Shown piece by piece: positions 27,335 through 40,600 of a stretch of 64,000 bases of DNA. The position numbers and the translations under genes are program-made. The DNA lies in the NCBI RefSeq assembly GCF_964204645.1, contig NC_134026.1, positions 4,092,001 through 4,156,000 of the forward strand. Direction: 5' to 3'. Position 1 is the first letter of the stretch. Each line of letters starts with the position of its first letter. The notes under the pieces are model-generated. The model saw nothing but the letters and a program-made list of their open reading frames with translations, had not been told where the DNA came from and did no database searches. This stretch comes from Tubulanus polymorphus (Eukaryota; Nemertea; Palaeonemertea; Tubulaniformes; Tubulanidae).

Positions 27335-29934
27335 ACTTTCCCGATACGTCAAAAATCCAATAGCGGTATAGATTTCGAGTACCTCGTGAAACCTCTCAGC
27401 GCGTTTTTCATTTCATTGCTTTGCCGCGCGCGGTGAAGGTACAATTCAAATTTCTACATCTCTTACGAATATATCATTAACACCATCCGCCCGCGTGGCG
27501 TGTAATTCAATCACGTCGTGCATATCGATGTCGATACTTGGTAAACATCTTTCAAAAGCATATCAATCTAGTTTTACCATCGATAAAAAGTAATATTGGT
27601 AATATACATATATACGACGTATTTCTTTGATCATTCAGAAAACGCTATGATATTTAGAATTTGTCGTGTTTGTGTCCATGAGTGATGTATGATATAGGGG
27701 ATATATGCGTCGTATAAACCGTATAAATTCATAACGAACTTTGAGTCTTCCGATGACGGCGAATCTTGCATACATATACATATATATATGTACATATTCA
27801 CACATCCGAGAACAAACATATCGTTAGTATCCACTCAGGATGGTTTCATTGATTTATGTCGTACTTCGTTTTGTTTGCTTGTCCGGGTAGTTATAGCGAG
27901 GTGTTTGTGGCTAACTGATCTCTCCGCATATATACATCGCCGCCGCCGTGAAGATTCATGATTATTTGTATTTAATCCTGATTTCATATATGTGATAGAT
28001 ATGAGCAATTAACCGCTACTGTCATTTGGTTTCCCTGCCAAGCTACACATGCGATACAAGAAAACTAACTTGAAAGTCTATTGACGGCTTGAAAATTGTA
28101 CATATACTGTTTATTGCTTAACATTATCAACAATAAATAATAAGTATGATATAATGTTTGGATCAAGTCAAATTGAATTTGAATATACCGACAATTGAAT
28201 TGAATTGACCGGTAACCAGTCTAACCGGGCTAGACTATTTCCTTCATCTATTAATGGGCGGTTGTGTTGCCGGCGACTGGAAGACCTCTTTACACTACGT
28301 CGACTTGAATAATAGGAAAATCTGCCATTAATATCGTAATTCAAGCAATCCAAGAACGGCTCAGTCGGGGTCATAAAATATAGAGATGCGCCTGTATCGT
28401 TTGAGAGTGTATCACCCACGCCCTGAACCGACAAGTCAATAGTGATAAAATACCGCGCCTGAGTGCGACGTGAACACGCAAATAAAGTTTCGAATCGTCG
28501 CTTCGTTTTAATCAGATTGTCATGTACTGGCAAAATAAGCCGTTCTTTAATTTCAATAATTTACCTCGCTATGTGTTTTTACGGGCACAATAACGTCCAT
28601 CGTCGCACCGTAGCCATTTTGTGACGAAGATGGATCTCACTCGAGATAACTCGCCAAATTTAGCCACTATATTCTGCCTGGATGAAATCTAATTCATTCA
28701 AAGGTTTTTTTCCTGAATTGCATTTTATCTATCTGGCGTCTGCCGCAGAATACATGATGGATGTAATTGAATTAATTCGCCCTTTTAATCAACGGTTTAA
28801 TCACCGTTAGTGTATTTTTCTTGTTGTGTGACATTTTGCTTTAAACGACCATCGATAAGGCTCATTGTATGTATGAATAAATTTACCCTCCGGGGGGTAA
28901 GCGAAGGGAGAAATCAAGGAAAACACTTGAAAATATGTGTTTAGAATATTCTAAGGGGTATATATGACTATTCTAATGTGTCGGGAGACATTGTGATGAT
29001 CGGGGTCTGCTACCTTTAAAGGCCAGAGGGTTTCATTTCTTGTAGTAGCTCTCGAAAGATCGGAAATATTTGCGCCGTAGTCTTATATTAATCAATTCCA
29101 CTCCCCCAAGGCCTAAACCCTGTAAACATGACCAGTGTTATACATAGATACGTATCGTTTATTGCTTCGCGCCTATCAAATCAGGGATGTGTAATGATTA
29201 GCCCGACCGGTGGCCTAAACAAGATGATAATGACAAATCGAGTAAATGACATTGCCGTGCGTTAGACAACGTACCTCCCCTTGAGCCTGTTGATCGTTTG
29301 TGTCCGTACTCGGAAAAAAGAAATAAAGGCTTGACAGAAATGATGATTGTGGTATGTTATTGCGGATTGTGTCGACGAACTAAATAAGCCATATGATGTT
29401 GTTCACGGCATTCTCGGCCGCCGTAATCCAGTCGAATTTTCATGCCGTGTTAACCGGTTTTCTGGGAATATGTATAATTATATACCATTTTATGCACCTT
29501 CCGATCGCACTTTCGCCGGAATAACGACTTCTTAAAATGTATCGTGACATTTTCGGTTGATTTATTTTCATAAATCCTCACATTGCTTCCTCTTATCATC
29601 CGGCATTAAACAGTGACGTCAGTCGGCACTGGACGTTCGAATAACGAGGGTGATAAATACAAATCGTTCGCCCTGGATAGTTTACATTCCAATATATTTT
29701 ACACGAATAAAAAGAAGCTAATCCTAACGACGATTCTGGTCAATTTTTCACGTCAGAATGCTGAAAGCCTTATCGGGAAATCACTCTCGTCAGACACTTC
29801 GTTAAACTGACTGATACTGATTTGATTTATTCAAATGTAATCAAATGTTAAACGTGGTACAGGTTGAATGTGGTCAAAATGCGGTATAGCATCTAATTAA
29901 AAAAGCATTTAATTTAACTTAATACTATTTAATG

Positions 29935-30089
<155 letters not shown>

Positions 30090-33000
30090 TCAGGGTTTTT
30101 GGGCTTGTCCATTTGGTTCTTTCGGCTGAGGAGACGAAACATTCTAAGATTATATGCATCCCGTGTTACATTAGTTGCATAACTCAAGTGTCATTTGTTC
30201 TACTGTTTCGACCGGGAGACTGTAATAGCTACGCCGAAATCTAATACGCGTTAAATGCTAGAATTCCAGCAATAGTACGGTTCTAGGATAAAAACTATTC
30301 CCCTCTCAAGATATTCGATTGAACTTTCATAGCAAATCTGTACGCCGATATTTGGTTCATTGTGTAGTAAAGTCTTTCCGATGATGAGTTTTATTTGCTG
30401 AATATTTTTTCTTCGCATGAATAACCCACAAAAACGTTGTCGGCAAATTTTTCGATTTTGAACCGACGAACTATAATGTAAATCAGCTCTTGAAAACAAA
30501 ACGATAGAAGGTTAAGAGAACCCGGATAACTGTATTCCTCTCGTTAATCTAGACGACGAACCGGGCGTTTTCAACCTGAAACTCGAATTCTTGAAAGGAT
30601 TCGCTACCGTTGTCGAATTGGTACATGTACTTCTCCTTTCAAATTGAATTCATTAGAACAACGATGACATAAACCCAATCTTGTTTTGATTTAGATGACA
30701 TCTCCTTTCAATTCGTTTATACACGCGCCACATCATAAAAACGTAGCGTAGAACGCTGTTTGTTTTAATCTACTGTCGACATCTCTGTCGAGAAGTTTTT
30801 TTGATAGTGGTCGTAAAAAAAAACTTTATTAAAGGTATCATGTTTGTTCGTCGAGGATTTTAAAAGAGGCAACTCATCATCGATATCTCGTTATACCGTG
30901 AACATGTCAGGCATATCATCACTGATGGTTACACGATATGAAGTTATTGTAGCAAATATCCGGCCGGTTGTTTTCTACTTTGTTGCGGCGCCGAGCATTA
31001 TTTTCGACTTACTGGCCATTTTATAGCGTACACAGCGGAGATAACAGTACGAGAAACGCGCATTAAATCTGCGCTTAAGTTGGATACGGTTACCATATAA
31101 GAATACCATATGGCCTTTTATCCGCATTATCGTTCTTGGCAAACCAATTAAAGCAGAAACTCCGGTGGAAACGTGCTTTTTGAAGTTTTTGGAAGCACGA
31201 TTTCGTTGATTTTCGTACATTTTGTCAATCAAGCGATATCCTCTGATCGACTTATATACGACATTTTTGATTGGCGTGATCAATAATAGAAAAAACTGCC
31301 TTGCTGAGTATCACGCGATGTATTTTGATTATTTAAGGGCCGCTCCTAATACCCGGCGTTTTATATACCCATCAGCTAGTCAATGCGTACACATGGACGC
31401 AAGACAGCAAAGCAAAAAATCTAATCATGGATTAAATCCAAAAACATCGAACCCGCTGTCAACAAAACTCAACCGATCAAACCAAAAACGACATATTTAT
31501 TGGAGATATCGACATTTTTGTCAACGGTTATATCCGGAATAATAGTGCCGTACAACCAATTAAAAAGTAAACTGACAAGTCTTTTATGCGAATGATTGTC
31601 AGCCGCTGACAAACAGCGTCGGCCATGAAACCAGCAAAAAGCGATGCCCGTCTGGCGTACGCCGCAAGAGTTTGCATTCTCTCTGGTCAGATATCCAGTT
31701 TCGAATTTGAATTTGAGTTAGTTCTGGAATCATCTTACATCTGTCGCCCTCGGATTTCACGTAATATATTTTCCTCGAATTGGATTCCAATAATATGTTG
31801 GAAAAGCCGAGAGTTTAAAATATGGTTTGTAGACGTTGCTGCTAATTGGATGATTCGAATATTTTGAAGAACGTATGTCCGTCCGTTTCAATAGTGACAC
31901 CCACAAGAAAATCAATTCACAGAAATGTATCCACCTATCAAATGATCAAATACTGCATTAAACATTTATCAAAGCAGGCCTTTTTGCAGACGAATTTATA
32001 ATAAATTTAGATGTATTCAATTGATCTTATATCATTGTCAATTCATGAAACGGAAACGGATACAAATAAAGATTAGTCGTAGGCTTCGATGCTCTTTAAT
32101 CATCTTAATCAATATCATATCACCGATATCGGCTCCTTCCCAGATAGCGAAACTGTGAGCCCGTGAAATGCGTTAAAGAAACGTTCAAAAAATAAAACGA
32201 AATCTACCAATCAAATAGATATCGATCGATCTATTTTAGGTTCAGAGAAACGTTAGTTTTGCTCTATAATCTATATCATGATGCCAACCCTTTCTTCATT
32301 TGAATCCGATACCCATATCTTAGACGATGACATTTAGATCACATGTGAATTAAGCACATTTCCATGCGACATAAACAACAATATAGTCTTCGCACACCAA
32401 ACTTGTCTTCGCCGTTTACAGATCTTTTGATCAGCGTCTAATAACGCTTCTTTGATCGAAATTTCGTTTATTTGTCTCTGGAAGACACGAAAATGATTTG
32501 CATGTCTCGGAAGAACGTTCGCTGTCCATGAGCAGGCCAGAAAAAAGAACAAGAATCATTACGCGTTCTACGTAACCGATAAGATACGTAAACTTTACTA
32601 TTGAAATCCATCAATATAGTAACACTCTCAACTGAAATAATCTAATTCTCTAGTTATCAACGGATTTCATAAGCGTCGCCTTTTACCTAACAGACTGAAA
32701 TATCACCTCATGCTTTACAATACTCGCTAACGATTGCAGAATACATATTCCCCTTTGTAAGTTATATCATTTTGCCGGATACTCAAGTAAGTACTCATTC
32801 ACGACTTACACATTCGTATGTATTTCTCACGTGGCCAAGACTAATGGGCATTTGAAGCACGTACATCTAGAGACAATTTACCCGGAACTATCCAGTATGT
32901 AAAACAAGAAAACGAAGGGAAACTATTCGGTATCACTTCAATCACTTCATGGTCACCTTTTTCAATTTTTGTTGGATACGAGGAAGCTCGTGCACGCGTT

Positions 33001-34937
33001 TTGTTTCTTTTTCGGTCGAACACCACGGCGACTCGCTGATTGATGTTGCGTTCGACCAGCGAATATTGGATTAATGGTAGACCACACCATGGATCCCTGC
33101 AACAAGACTCTATCGCCGCACAGTAGCCTGCTGACTAATAACCCCGCTCGCACGTGCCCGATAATGCCGGTCGCCAAATATCACATTAAATTAATGAACC
33201 GTCAGATTTTCTCATTTATCAGGTTCTGATTCAGCTAATTAACTTCTTCCATGGCAATTTCATCATCCGCTTGGTGGGAGAAATGTAGACCAGGGGCGGA
33301 AAGTGTAGGTGGCTGTCGGGGATGATATTCGCGAGGACAAACCCGAAAGTGCGTTTCGAATCTGAGTCAAAGTTCGTCGCAGAAAGGCGATCTCGGCGCA
33401 ACAGCCGAAATTGGTATACTTAATGACGGGTATTATCGTTTTATCCAATACGAACGGGAATCACGTTCTAATCAATGACCAGCAGACCACCAAAGTCACT
33501 GATTACACGACCGTACGAAATCGACGAAGAACTAGTCCTTTGATCTTGTATAAAAAAGAAAAGTCCGATCCCGGTATGAATTACTGATGATGCGTACCAC
33601 GAATTCGTGTGTGCCTGAGTTGCATGAAGGTTTGTGTCGTATGGGAGGAAAATCAAGCACCGTAGAAATACACCGTAGCGAGCAAATTGAAATGATATGA
33701 TAAACTTTAGGCAAACTCCGAGGTATAATCTAAACAAAAATCTACCAGTATTCGTTTTTTTCAAACTTTAAATAGCGATGCTTAGGTTCGTGTTTCTTTT
33801 TACGAATCGTAAACATCTATTGGAACCTTTGTAAGTTTGATTAACATTTGTACGAACCCGACTAATATGTCTTGCAACCTCTTAACATAATCGTTACATC
33901 TCAAAATGGATTTTTACTGTCTGGCACTGATATTGAGTCATTGACTGAACTAGTACTCTGGAAGACTTTACTAATGCTTTATGTTCCAAGAATAAATAAT
34001 TGACATAATGAAAGCATTCTCACAAAACCGTAGGAACCGAAGAACCACTTCTGATGCCGGCACGCACCACTTTGCTTAGGCAGTTGAGGGCAATACAATT
34101 AAACCATCGTCAGTCATACCGCACTCAACTGGTAGAATATTCACCCAAGTGACTGATAAACTATTATGAAGAGTAATTGAATTGTTGTAGTTTCTGCGAC
34201 AATTACTAGTGCATTTAACAACATCAAAACGTGTGTGATGAAATGATTTTTCTATCCCAGACGCAAGCGATTTTAACCAATATTAGCTGCTGACGTAGAC
34301 TGCACTAATCATATTGTAGACGGCACCCATGCGACCAGTTGCAAGCAAACCGATCGCATCGCGTTGCAAGCAGTTGTGAGTCGACCAACGTCTGCCATGA
34401 CGAATAGAAGATGATTATTGTCGTATCAACAGGACTTCCATAATTTGCGAGCTAACGATGCAAATTTGTTATATTTGATGATATTTGTTTGAAAAATGGG
34501 CTCGTTAGAAATTTCCATTTATCACGCGTTTTTATTAACGAAGATGGGGAAATTTATACACGTCTAACCAATTAGTGACGGTGGAGGTTTATGACGAGCG
34601 ATACAAATCCGCCATCTATCCAATGACGATAAAAACACGAGAGCTTGATGACCAAAAATGAGTGGATTTGTTCAACAGTCGTTACATGAGATTAACGAAT
34701 GTCGTAGTGTAATAACCACTGATAGGAGTAGCGGTGGACTTTGGAAATGATGAATACTTGTTTCCTTGGTAAAAATCAGTTCCTATAGAAACAACTGCTC
34801 CATGTGTCTAGTTTGGACTGGTAATTTTTGTCGAAAGGTAGGCTGTGGTAGGCTTTATATGTACATACTCTGTATTAAGATATTTTAACGTACATTGTCG
34901 TTTTTAAGGACATGGTACATGTGGCTATGTGTACCGC

Positions 34938-35192
34938 ATGGGTGAAAATGATAGAATTCCTTTGTTGAAGAAAAGAAGAAGGAAATCATCAAAAAGAACT
35001 AAAAAGACGAGTGAAAAAAATACCGAGGCATCACCGGAAGATGAAGAACAAACGAACTGCGGATGTTTTGGATATCTGTTTCACACCATATGGAAACGGC
35101 TACGCCGAGCGTTTGACAAGAGAATCAAGAAGAAAATCGCCCGAAATGTGGCAAAGGAAGCAGTAATACGAGCAATGTATATGAAAAAGTAA
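34938..35192 (+). CDS. Small Lys/Arg-rich protein with a Cys-Gly-Cys centre, unknown function
   Basis: From the first ATG the frame encodes 84 residues. In order: a short acidic start, a polybasic stretch (LLKKRRRKSSKRTKK) that could be a nuclear signal or membrane-phosphate binder, an acidic linker (PEDEEQ), a C-G-C followed by aromatic/hydrophobic residues (FGYLFHTIW), then a strongly basic amphipathic C-terminus. Such a Cys-plus-basic arrangement could be lipid-modified and membrane-bound, but I do not recognise the family. The frame stays open upstream through GHGTCGYVYR to an acceptor-like TCGTTTTTAAG (ends 34908), so this may instead be the last exon of a longer gene. ATTAAA at 35270-35275 could serve as polyadenylation signal. 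It converges on the LamG-like gene. Confidence 0.45.
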   Translation: MGENDRIPLLKKRRRKSSKRTKKTSEKNTEASPEDEEQTNCGCFGYLFHTIWKRLRRAFDKRIKKKIARNVAKEAVIRAMYMKK

Positions 35193-35337
35193 AGTCACCA
35201 CGCAGTTCTTTTGCATATCATGATTGAATAGAAGATTCATTAATTAATCATTTATTGTCATACATACGCATTAAACTTGATTACAACGTTATTATAGCTT
35301 TAGATCGGTATAGACTTTTTGCGAGGTAGGATTCGTT

Positions 35338-36686
35338 CTAGCAACGCATCATTCTTCGGATGTGAAACATTTCATTCACCGGCAAAATTCGGTTATAGTA
35401 GAGAATATCCGAGACGAATCCATCAAAGCCCGTACCTCCGACATAGGGCGGTGGAAGCTCGTGCAACGAAGTGTACATCGCTGGACCCTGGTCGCATTCG
35501 CGGCCAACGCAGAGGTACTCAACTTTCGTTTCATCGTCGTAACTCCACGCGATCAGATTTGTCACATCGATGGGCATATGAACGGATTTGCCGGACGATG
35601 ATCGCAGGTTAATTATTAGTACCCGTCGTATAGACCTCGGGAGGGTTATCTCGATTGTGCCAAGAAAGGAAATTCGCGCGATCCCCTGAAGGAACCGCTT
35701 TGAGAAGTTTGGCGCAGAGAACAAATGTAAATTTACCGGCCTCGTTCACGGGTAACATAAGCCAAGGATCTCGCTCTGGGAACTTTGCTCTCAGTCGACC
35801 GTCCGCAGTCTCGAATTTAACTGATCCGTAAGCTGATGTACCAGTTACGTTCAGTTGCGTGTTGTTCAGCACTGTGCCATTGTAGAAGCACGCTTCAAAT
35901 CGTCCATCTAATGGCCAAAATAGATTCGGTTTCGCCAATAGCCCTAAAAATGAACGATCAACCACGTTAGCATGTGATCAGAGCCAGGTTGCGCAGTCGT
36001 GCAAAAACGGTCATAAATCTTATTAAGACTGGTCTAAAATTGTTAAGTTAGCTATAGAACCAAGATGTTCTTAGACTGATCTTAAAAGAACTATTGATGA
36101 AATAATTTCTGTGTTGTGACGATAGAAAATACAACACTAAGAATGAAAATGGAGTCCGAAGTTTCGATCATTTAGCTAGTAGTTTATTTGACGTTTCGAG
36201 GATCTTCTAATATTCATCTTCGGGAGTACTGGAGGTAATCTACAGGAATTCAGTATTCTGTATCAAAAAAAAACTACTATAGCTCGTGGAAGCATTTCTA
36301 GTCTTTCTTATTCTTAGCGTGAGACTCTCTGTAGGTCTAGTATAGTCTTAAGCCTTGACTGTGCAACTGGATCCAGGCTTCCACGTGGTTTCTTTCTTTT
36401 ATGAACGAAAGTTGCAAATGAAATCTAGTTATTCGACCGATAAAATGATATGCGTTACGTTATTTCAGATTTCATCGTACATATTATTACCTGATATCGC
36501 TGAATGGTTATCGCAACGAGAATCTAATTTGCTAACTTTCATAGGCACGCCTTAAAAAGAGATATCGGTTCAGTTAACGGGATCGAGAATGGTTTGAAGA
36601 AGGTTTCTGTTATATTCTCTATAGAACTTACCATGTGCAAAAATAATGCAGCCAAATAACACGGTAATACAAGCCAACGACGTCAT
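35338..36686 (-). pseudogene. Secreted LamG/concanavalin-like protein, two exons, +1 frameshift in exon 2
   Basis: Exon 1 (36686-36632) encodes a hydrophobic signal peptide (MTSLACITVLFGC...) and ends at a GTAAGT donor. Exon 2 starts at 35943 behind TTCATTTTTAG in matching phase (1). It encodes a jelly-roll-like fold: an LFWPLDGRF start typical of LamG-like domains, a mid segment FTFVLCAKLL, FLSWHNRDNPPEV, then in the +1 frame HMPIDVTNLIAWSYDD, a Cys pair, and GFDGFVSDILYYNRILP, the usual closing strand and 'neighbour' motif of LamG folds. The first frame stops at 35609-35611; the second stays open to the stop at 35338-35340. The two frames join within about 40 bp (35600-35640). No splice sites fit a tiny intron there. 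This is either a recent pseudogene, an indel allele or an assembly error. The intact product would be an extracellular carbohydrate- or protein-binding protein (inference). Confidence 0.7.
36190..36224 (-). repeat. CGAAGATGA ... CTCGAAACGTC motif (copy b)
   Basis: On the minus strand CCCGAAGATGA is followed after a 13-nt gap by ATCCTCGAAACGTC and then AAATAAAC. It lies in the intron of the LamG-like gene. Similar pairs occur at 37578-37612 and 46183-46216, so this is probably the end of a dispersed element family. Confidence 0.4.
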
Positions 36687-36689
36687 TTT

Positions 36690-37450
36690 CTGCGCAACTT
36701 GAACGAACCGATTAAAGTACATACTGAGCAACGAAGTAAACATCCTGTTTTTCAGTAGGACAAGATATTAATTTGTTTAGAAAAGCTTTTTTGCGACCTA
36801 TGTATTTTTCTGAAATAGTCAATACGTCAAAATTCATCTCAAAACGGTTCAATTTTGAATCCAGTGAAAGTGGTAATCTTGATGCCACTGATTACTGGGA
36901 TATTTTACCCAATAGAAGAAATAGCCACATTTGGTTGTACGCCACTGTCAGACTGGGTACCTGAGGTATACACATGTAATATAATTGGACTTCGGAAACG
37001 GCTGTAATGGATGCTGGTACACTCAAAATCGATTGACACGATTTTCTTAAAGGTAGCAGCGTCGTCTGCCATTTCGATTGCGCCACGGCACCGTTGAAGT
37101 CCCGCGCGGCTGCAACAAATGGTTTATCAAGTCTCGTGAGAGAATGAATGTAAATTCACACAGGCCTCGTAGAGCGCTGTATCATTAAATAGGCCTAAGG
37201 GTTTTCGGTCGGCCATCTAGAGATTTCGAATGGAATTCTACCAAAAAAAAAAACTACCAGTAGATTGCCATTCAGTGGTGCACCGGGCTTACTCTATATG
37301 TTAATTAGCAACAACTGGAACATTGTGGGATGCATGATACAGGCTAAAAGCCCCCTCCCTACTACGAAACTAGAATATCAAGAATTTCGTGCTTTCGTGC
37401 TTTTGTGATATATCACTGCGTACTTGTATCGGCACACTAAAAGTAAGAAG
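36690..37450. other. Stretch with no recognised gene
   Basis: Upstream flank of the LamG-like gene (which is on the minus strand). No clear TATA box and no other domain-bearing frame is visible. Confidence 0.35.
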
Positions 37451-37461
37451 TCCACTAAAAC

Positions 37462-37692
37462 GTGATTCTTATAGAACGATAACCACACTCAAACGTGGTG
37501 AACGGATAATAAGATAAAAACCCACTATCTACAGATTAAAAGAATTTAAAAACATCGTCAGAGATCATCGTCACACCTGACGATGATCTCTAGGGTGAGA
37601 TCGAAACGTCCTGTCTTATATATATTTTAGATTGAATAAATAAATTCTTGTTTTTAAATTCTTTTAATCTGTAGATAGTGGGTGATTCTTAT
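37462..37692 (+). mobile_element. Non-autonomous element with 35-bp inverted repeats and 11-bp flanking direct repeat
   Basis: GTGATTCTTAT occurs at 37462-37472 and again at 37682-37692, flanking about 209 bp. Inside, 35-bp arms at 37520-37554 and 37649-37683 are perfect reverse complements (arm start ACCCACTATCTACAGATTAA). A second perfect hairpin, AGAGATCATCGTCA against TGACGATGATCTCT with a CACC loop (37560-37591), sits between them. It is followed by GAGATCGAAACGTC and an AATAAATAAA run. The layout suggests a short mobilised element with a target duplication. A 15-bp fragment of the arm (AAAACCCACTATCTA) recurs at 55507-55521. Confidence 0.65.
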
Positions 37693-37699
37693 GGTTGGG

Positions 37700-40600
37700 T
37701 CTCGCCCAGGTGTTCGCCGAAGGATGTGTATGAGTGAAATATGGGTACAGTTTTCGGTGTCATAATTTAGCTATTTTTGATTAAATAGTAATGCTGTTTG
37801 TAAAACAATTATTGTATATTTCTCTAGGCAGAGCATCTGCTGCTTTTGTAACATTTAATGTAGATCGAAATTCAAGGCCCTTCAAACTGGTTTATTCAGG
37901 CTTCATTATTCCAATTCATGATTAGTATCCATCGGGATATTCCATATTATCTATGAATATTGGTTAAAACATGGACTTGAGAGTAGTGATCTCTTTACAT
38001 GTAGATTTTTAGAGTTATGAAGTTGTTAATCTATAGAATGTTGGGAAGATTATTTAGTAATTAACTGATGCAGAGGGATTGAGGCTCTTGGGTGATATTT
38101 TGGGATAAATAGTCTGTGGTTGAATTCGGTGAGACTAGAAGAAACGAGACGGAGAAGTTAGGCGAGCCAAGTTCAGTGCGGGAAAGATATAATCGGGAAT
38201 AACGGGAAATCAGATCGGGATCATTATGCGCAAAATCTAGCCGAGGGATTGGTTCTGGATCAGATGAGTCGACGTTGGATTTGTATTACAGAGGAAGATC
38301 ATAATCGGTAGATGGAATTAACACATATATTATAGGAGATAAAGGCAAACTACTGAGTTAAGTATACTATTTCCATTCACGGATTCCCAAGAGCTAGGGT
38401 ACGATAATCTACATCAAATTATCAATCATATCCAGTCACCGTATAATTAGTCGTTTCAGTTAATCGGTTCACTCTGGAGTATTCGTTTCACAGAGTGCAT
38501 AGTCTGTCTACATAAAAATAAGGCATATTGCATGATGCAATACCACCACCAGGTTGTCTGCTGACTCTATTATGATCACTCAGGTTCGGAAATTTGCGGT
38601 CAAAATGCTTAAATCTAGTAAAAAAGCGTTTGGCACTTCCCACGCGAAGGTGACATATACGCATACAGCGACGAACTATTCAATTCTTATTTTCAGTATT
38701 CAAAATCCTTTAGAAATTATGTGACATTAAAAAACTATCCGATATTTATTTTGCGTTAGGCAAATTTTAAAAAATGTCAACTTTAAAACATGTAAACGTT
38801 GAGAAAACATTATACGAAGAATACGACACAACCCTTGTATATAAATAAAAAACAACTTATCAATGAATTTTGTTTTTAACACTATCAAATTTTCATATAG
38901 TGGATTTGATAACATTTACCCATCCTATGCAAAGATTGTACAGGCATGTGCGATTCCTATCAACGTTTACAAAGTTTGGGACGAGAAAAGCCTTGTCCAA
39001 GGTCAAGCTCAAGTTCAAGTTTATTTCACTGAAAGAAAGATACAGAAACAGAGATTTGAAGAAAAATTACAATATAACCTAACATACACAACTAGAACAC
39101 ACGTATAAAAGAGTAAGATGAGACACTTCCTCTGTGGACCAAGCAACTCCTTGAGGTTGCCATCGCAAGCAGCCAGTTAGATACGTTGAAGAAGTAAAAG
39201 AAAGAAAAGGGGAAAAAACGAGAATCAAAAGTGTTACATAGTACAATATTTAAAGGCATTAAGCTAAGAGCCATTTGAGGATGTACAAAACGACTAAAAG
39301 GGAATGGATAGATATGTTCAGGGAACACGCAGGTAGAATCTCAGTTTCAAAGTTAACAGTTCCTAAGACAGGGTTACGCGGAACTAGCCGATTACATTTA
39401 ATCAATGTCCCAATAATCGTGTCGGAATGGGAATAAATAGCGATGAAATTATTCTTATATCTGTCGCTTGTTCAGAAATAAAGTCTAAATGAAAAATGAT
39501 TGTTTATCCTCACGTTTAATGGACGATATTGGAAAATATTACCAAAACATCAGAATTCTTTTCAAAGTTTGAACGAGTTCTTATAAATCAGTGATAAAAA
39601 AAACTGATCTACAAACGTGCTAAGGGAGAAACGACCGCGACTTTCGGGTGATTTGAATATCAAGCAAATTTCTTTTGTTCGGTGGAAAGATGTCTGGGTT
39701 ATTTCGGGTGTCTCGCTGATTTGACCGACCGAGGCCCTAGATCTTGCACTAGGCCTGGCGAGCTTCCAAATTTTGGAACGGCAATTGCAACGACATAATA
39801 TGAGTACATTAATATCAATTTTGGCAACGGTTTTTGAACGCCGCCAATTATTCAAATGACGTTCATTCATGAAAGTTTATGAATGAAAAAGCGGGCAATG
39901 AATGGGTGCCACTGGTAACCGCCACGCAAATACTACACTCGGCAATCACTTGGGCTGTGAAACGTCTTTCGATATCGTTTATAACAAAGACCCGTCAATA
40001 ATTAATTTACTCCACACAAAGGGAACACTTCGATATTAAGTATACAGAATAAATCATGGGAACGTTGCAGTAAAATCTGACCAGACATCGCCAGGTTTTC
40101 TCGAGCTGCCCGCGCTTGTATCGCGTTTTGGCACATAGCCATATGTCTATTAGGTATATTGTAAGCACATAATAATATTTGGGTGGATTTCCATTCAGAA
40201 GAATGAACAAAAGATTCTAAAATTTACATAAACGTCTGAAAGACTATTCTGTGTCAATGCTAGGCAGGTCTGGGACGCTAGATTTTACACCATCTTAAAA
40301 AATACCCTACGCAAAACATTTCTCGAAATGTAGACCAGTTTGCAGTCACCAAGTCCGAAAACGCCACCGACAACAACACTCTGAAATAAGATAGTATTTT
40401 GAAAAGTTTCGAACGTAATCAAAGAGATTCACGGTTGATCGATCAATGGCTTCTTACGCGTTCCCTAATGTGTTTCGTTAGTGACGTCGTTAGCACCAAC
40501 CACATTTGTCTGCTGCCATTTCGAAACAGATTTTTCATCGACTTCGACAACAGCTTACTTCATACGTGGGAAGAATAATCCCTCGATCTAATGCCATCTT

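Noticed and set aside
28168-28533. 121-codon minus-strand frame
   Set aside because: No ATG at its start, no domain, no convincing acceptor or donor; composition compatible with a chance frame.
37560-37615. Functional hammerhead ribozyme
   Set aside because: The CTGACGA and GAAAC boxes are present, but the stem II base is mismatched and stems I and III are not evident; the upstream mirror copy favours a simple hairpin. Kept only as a question in the findings.
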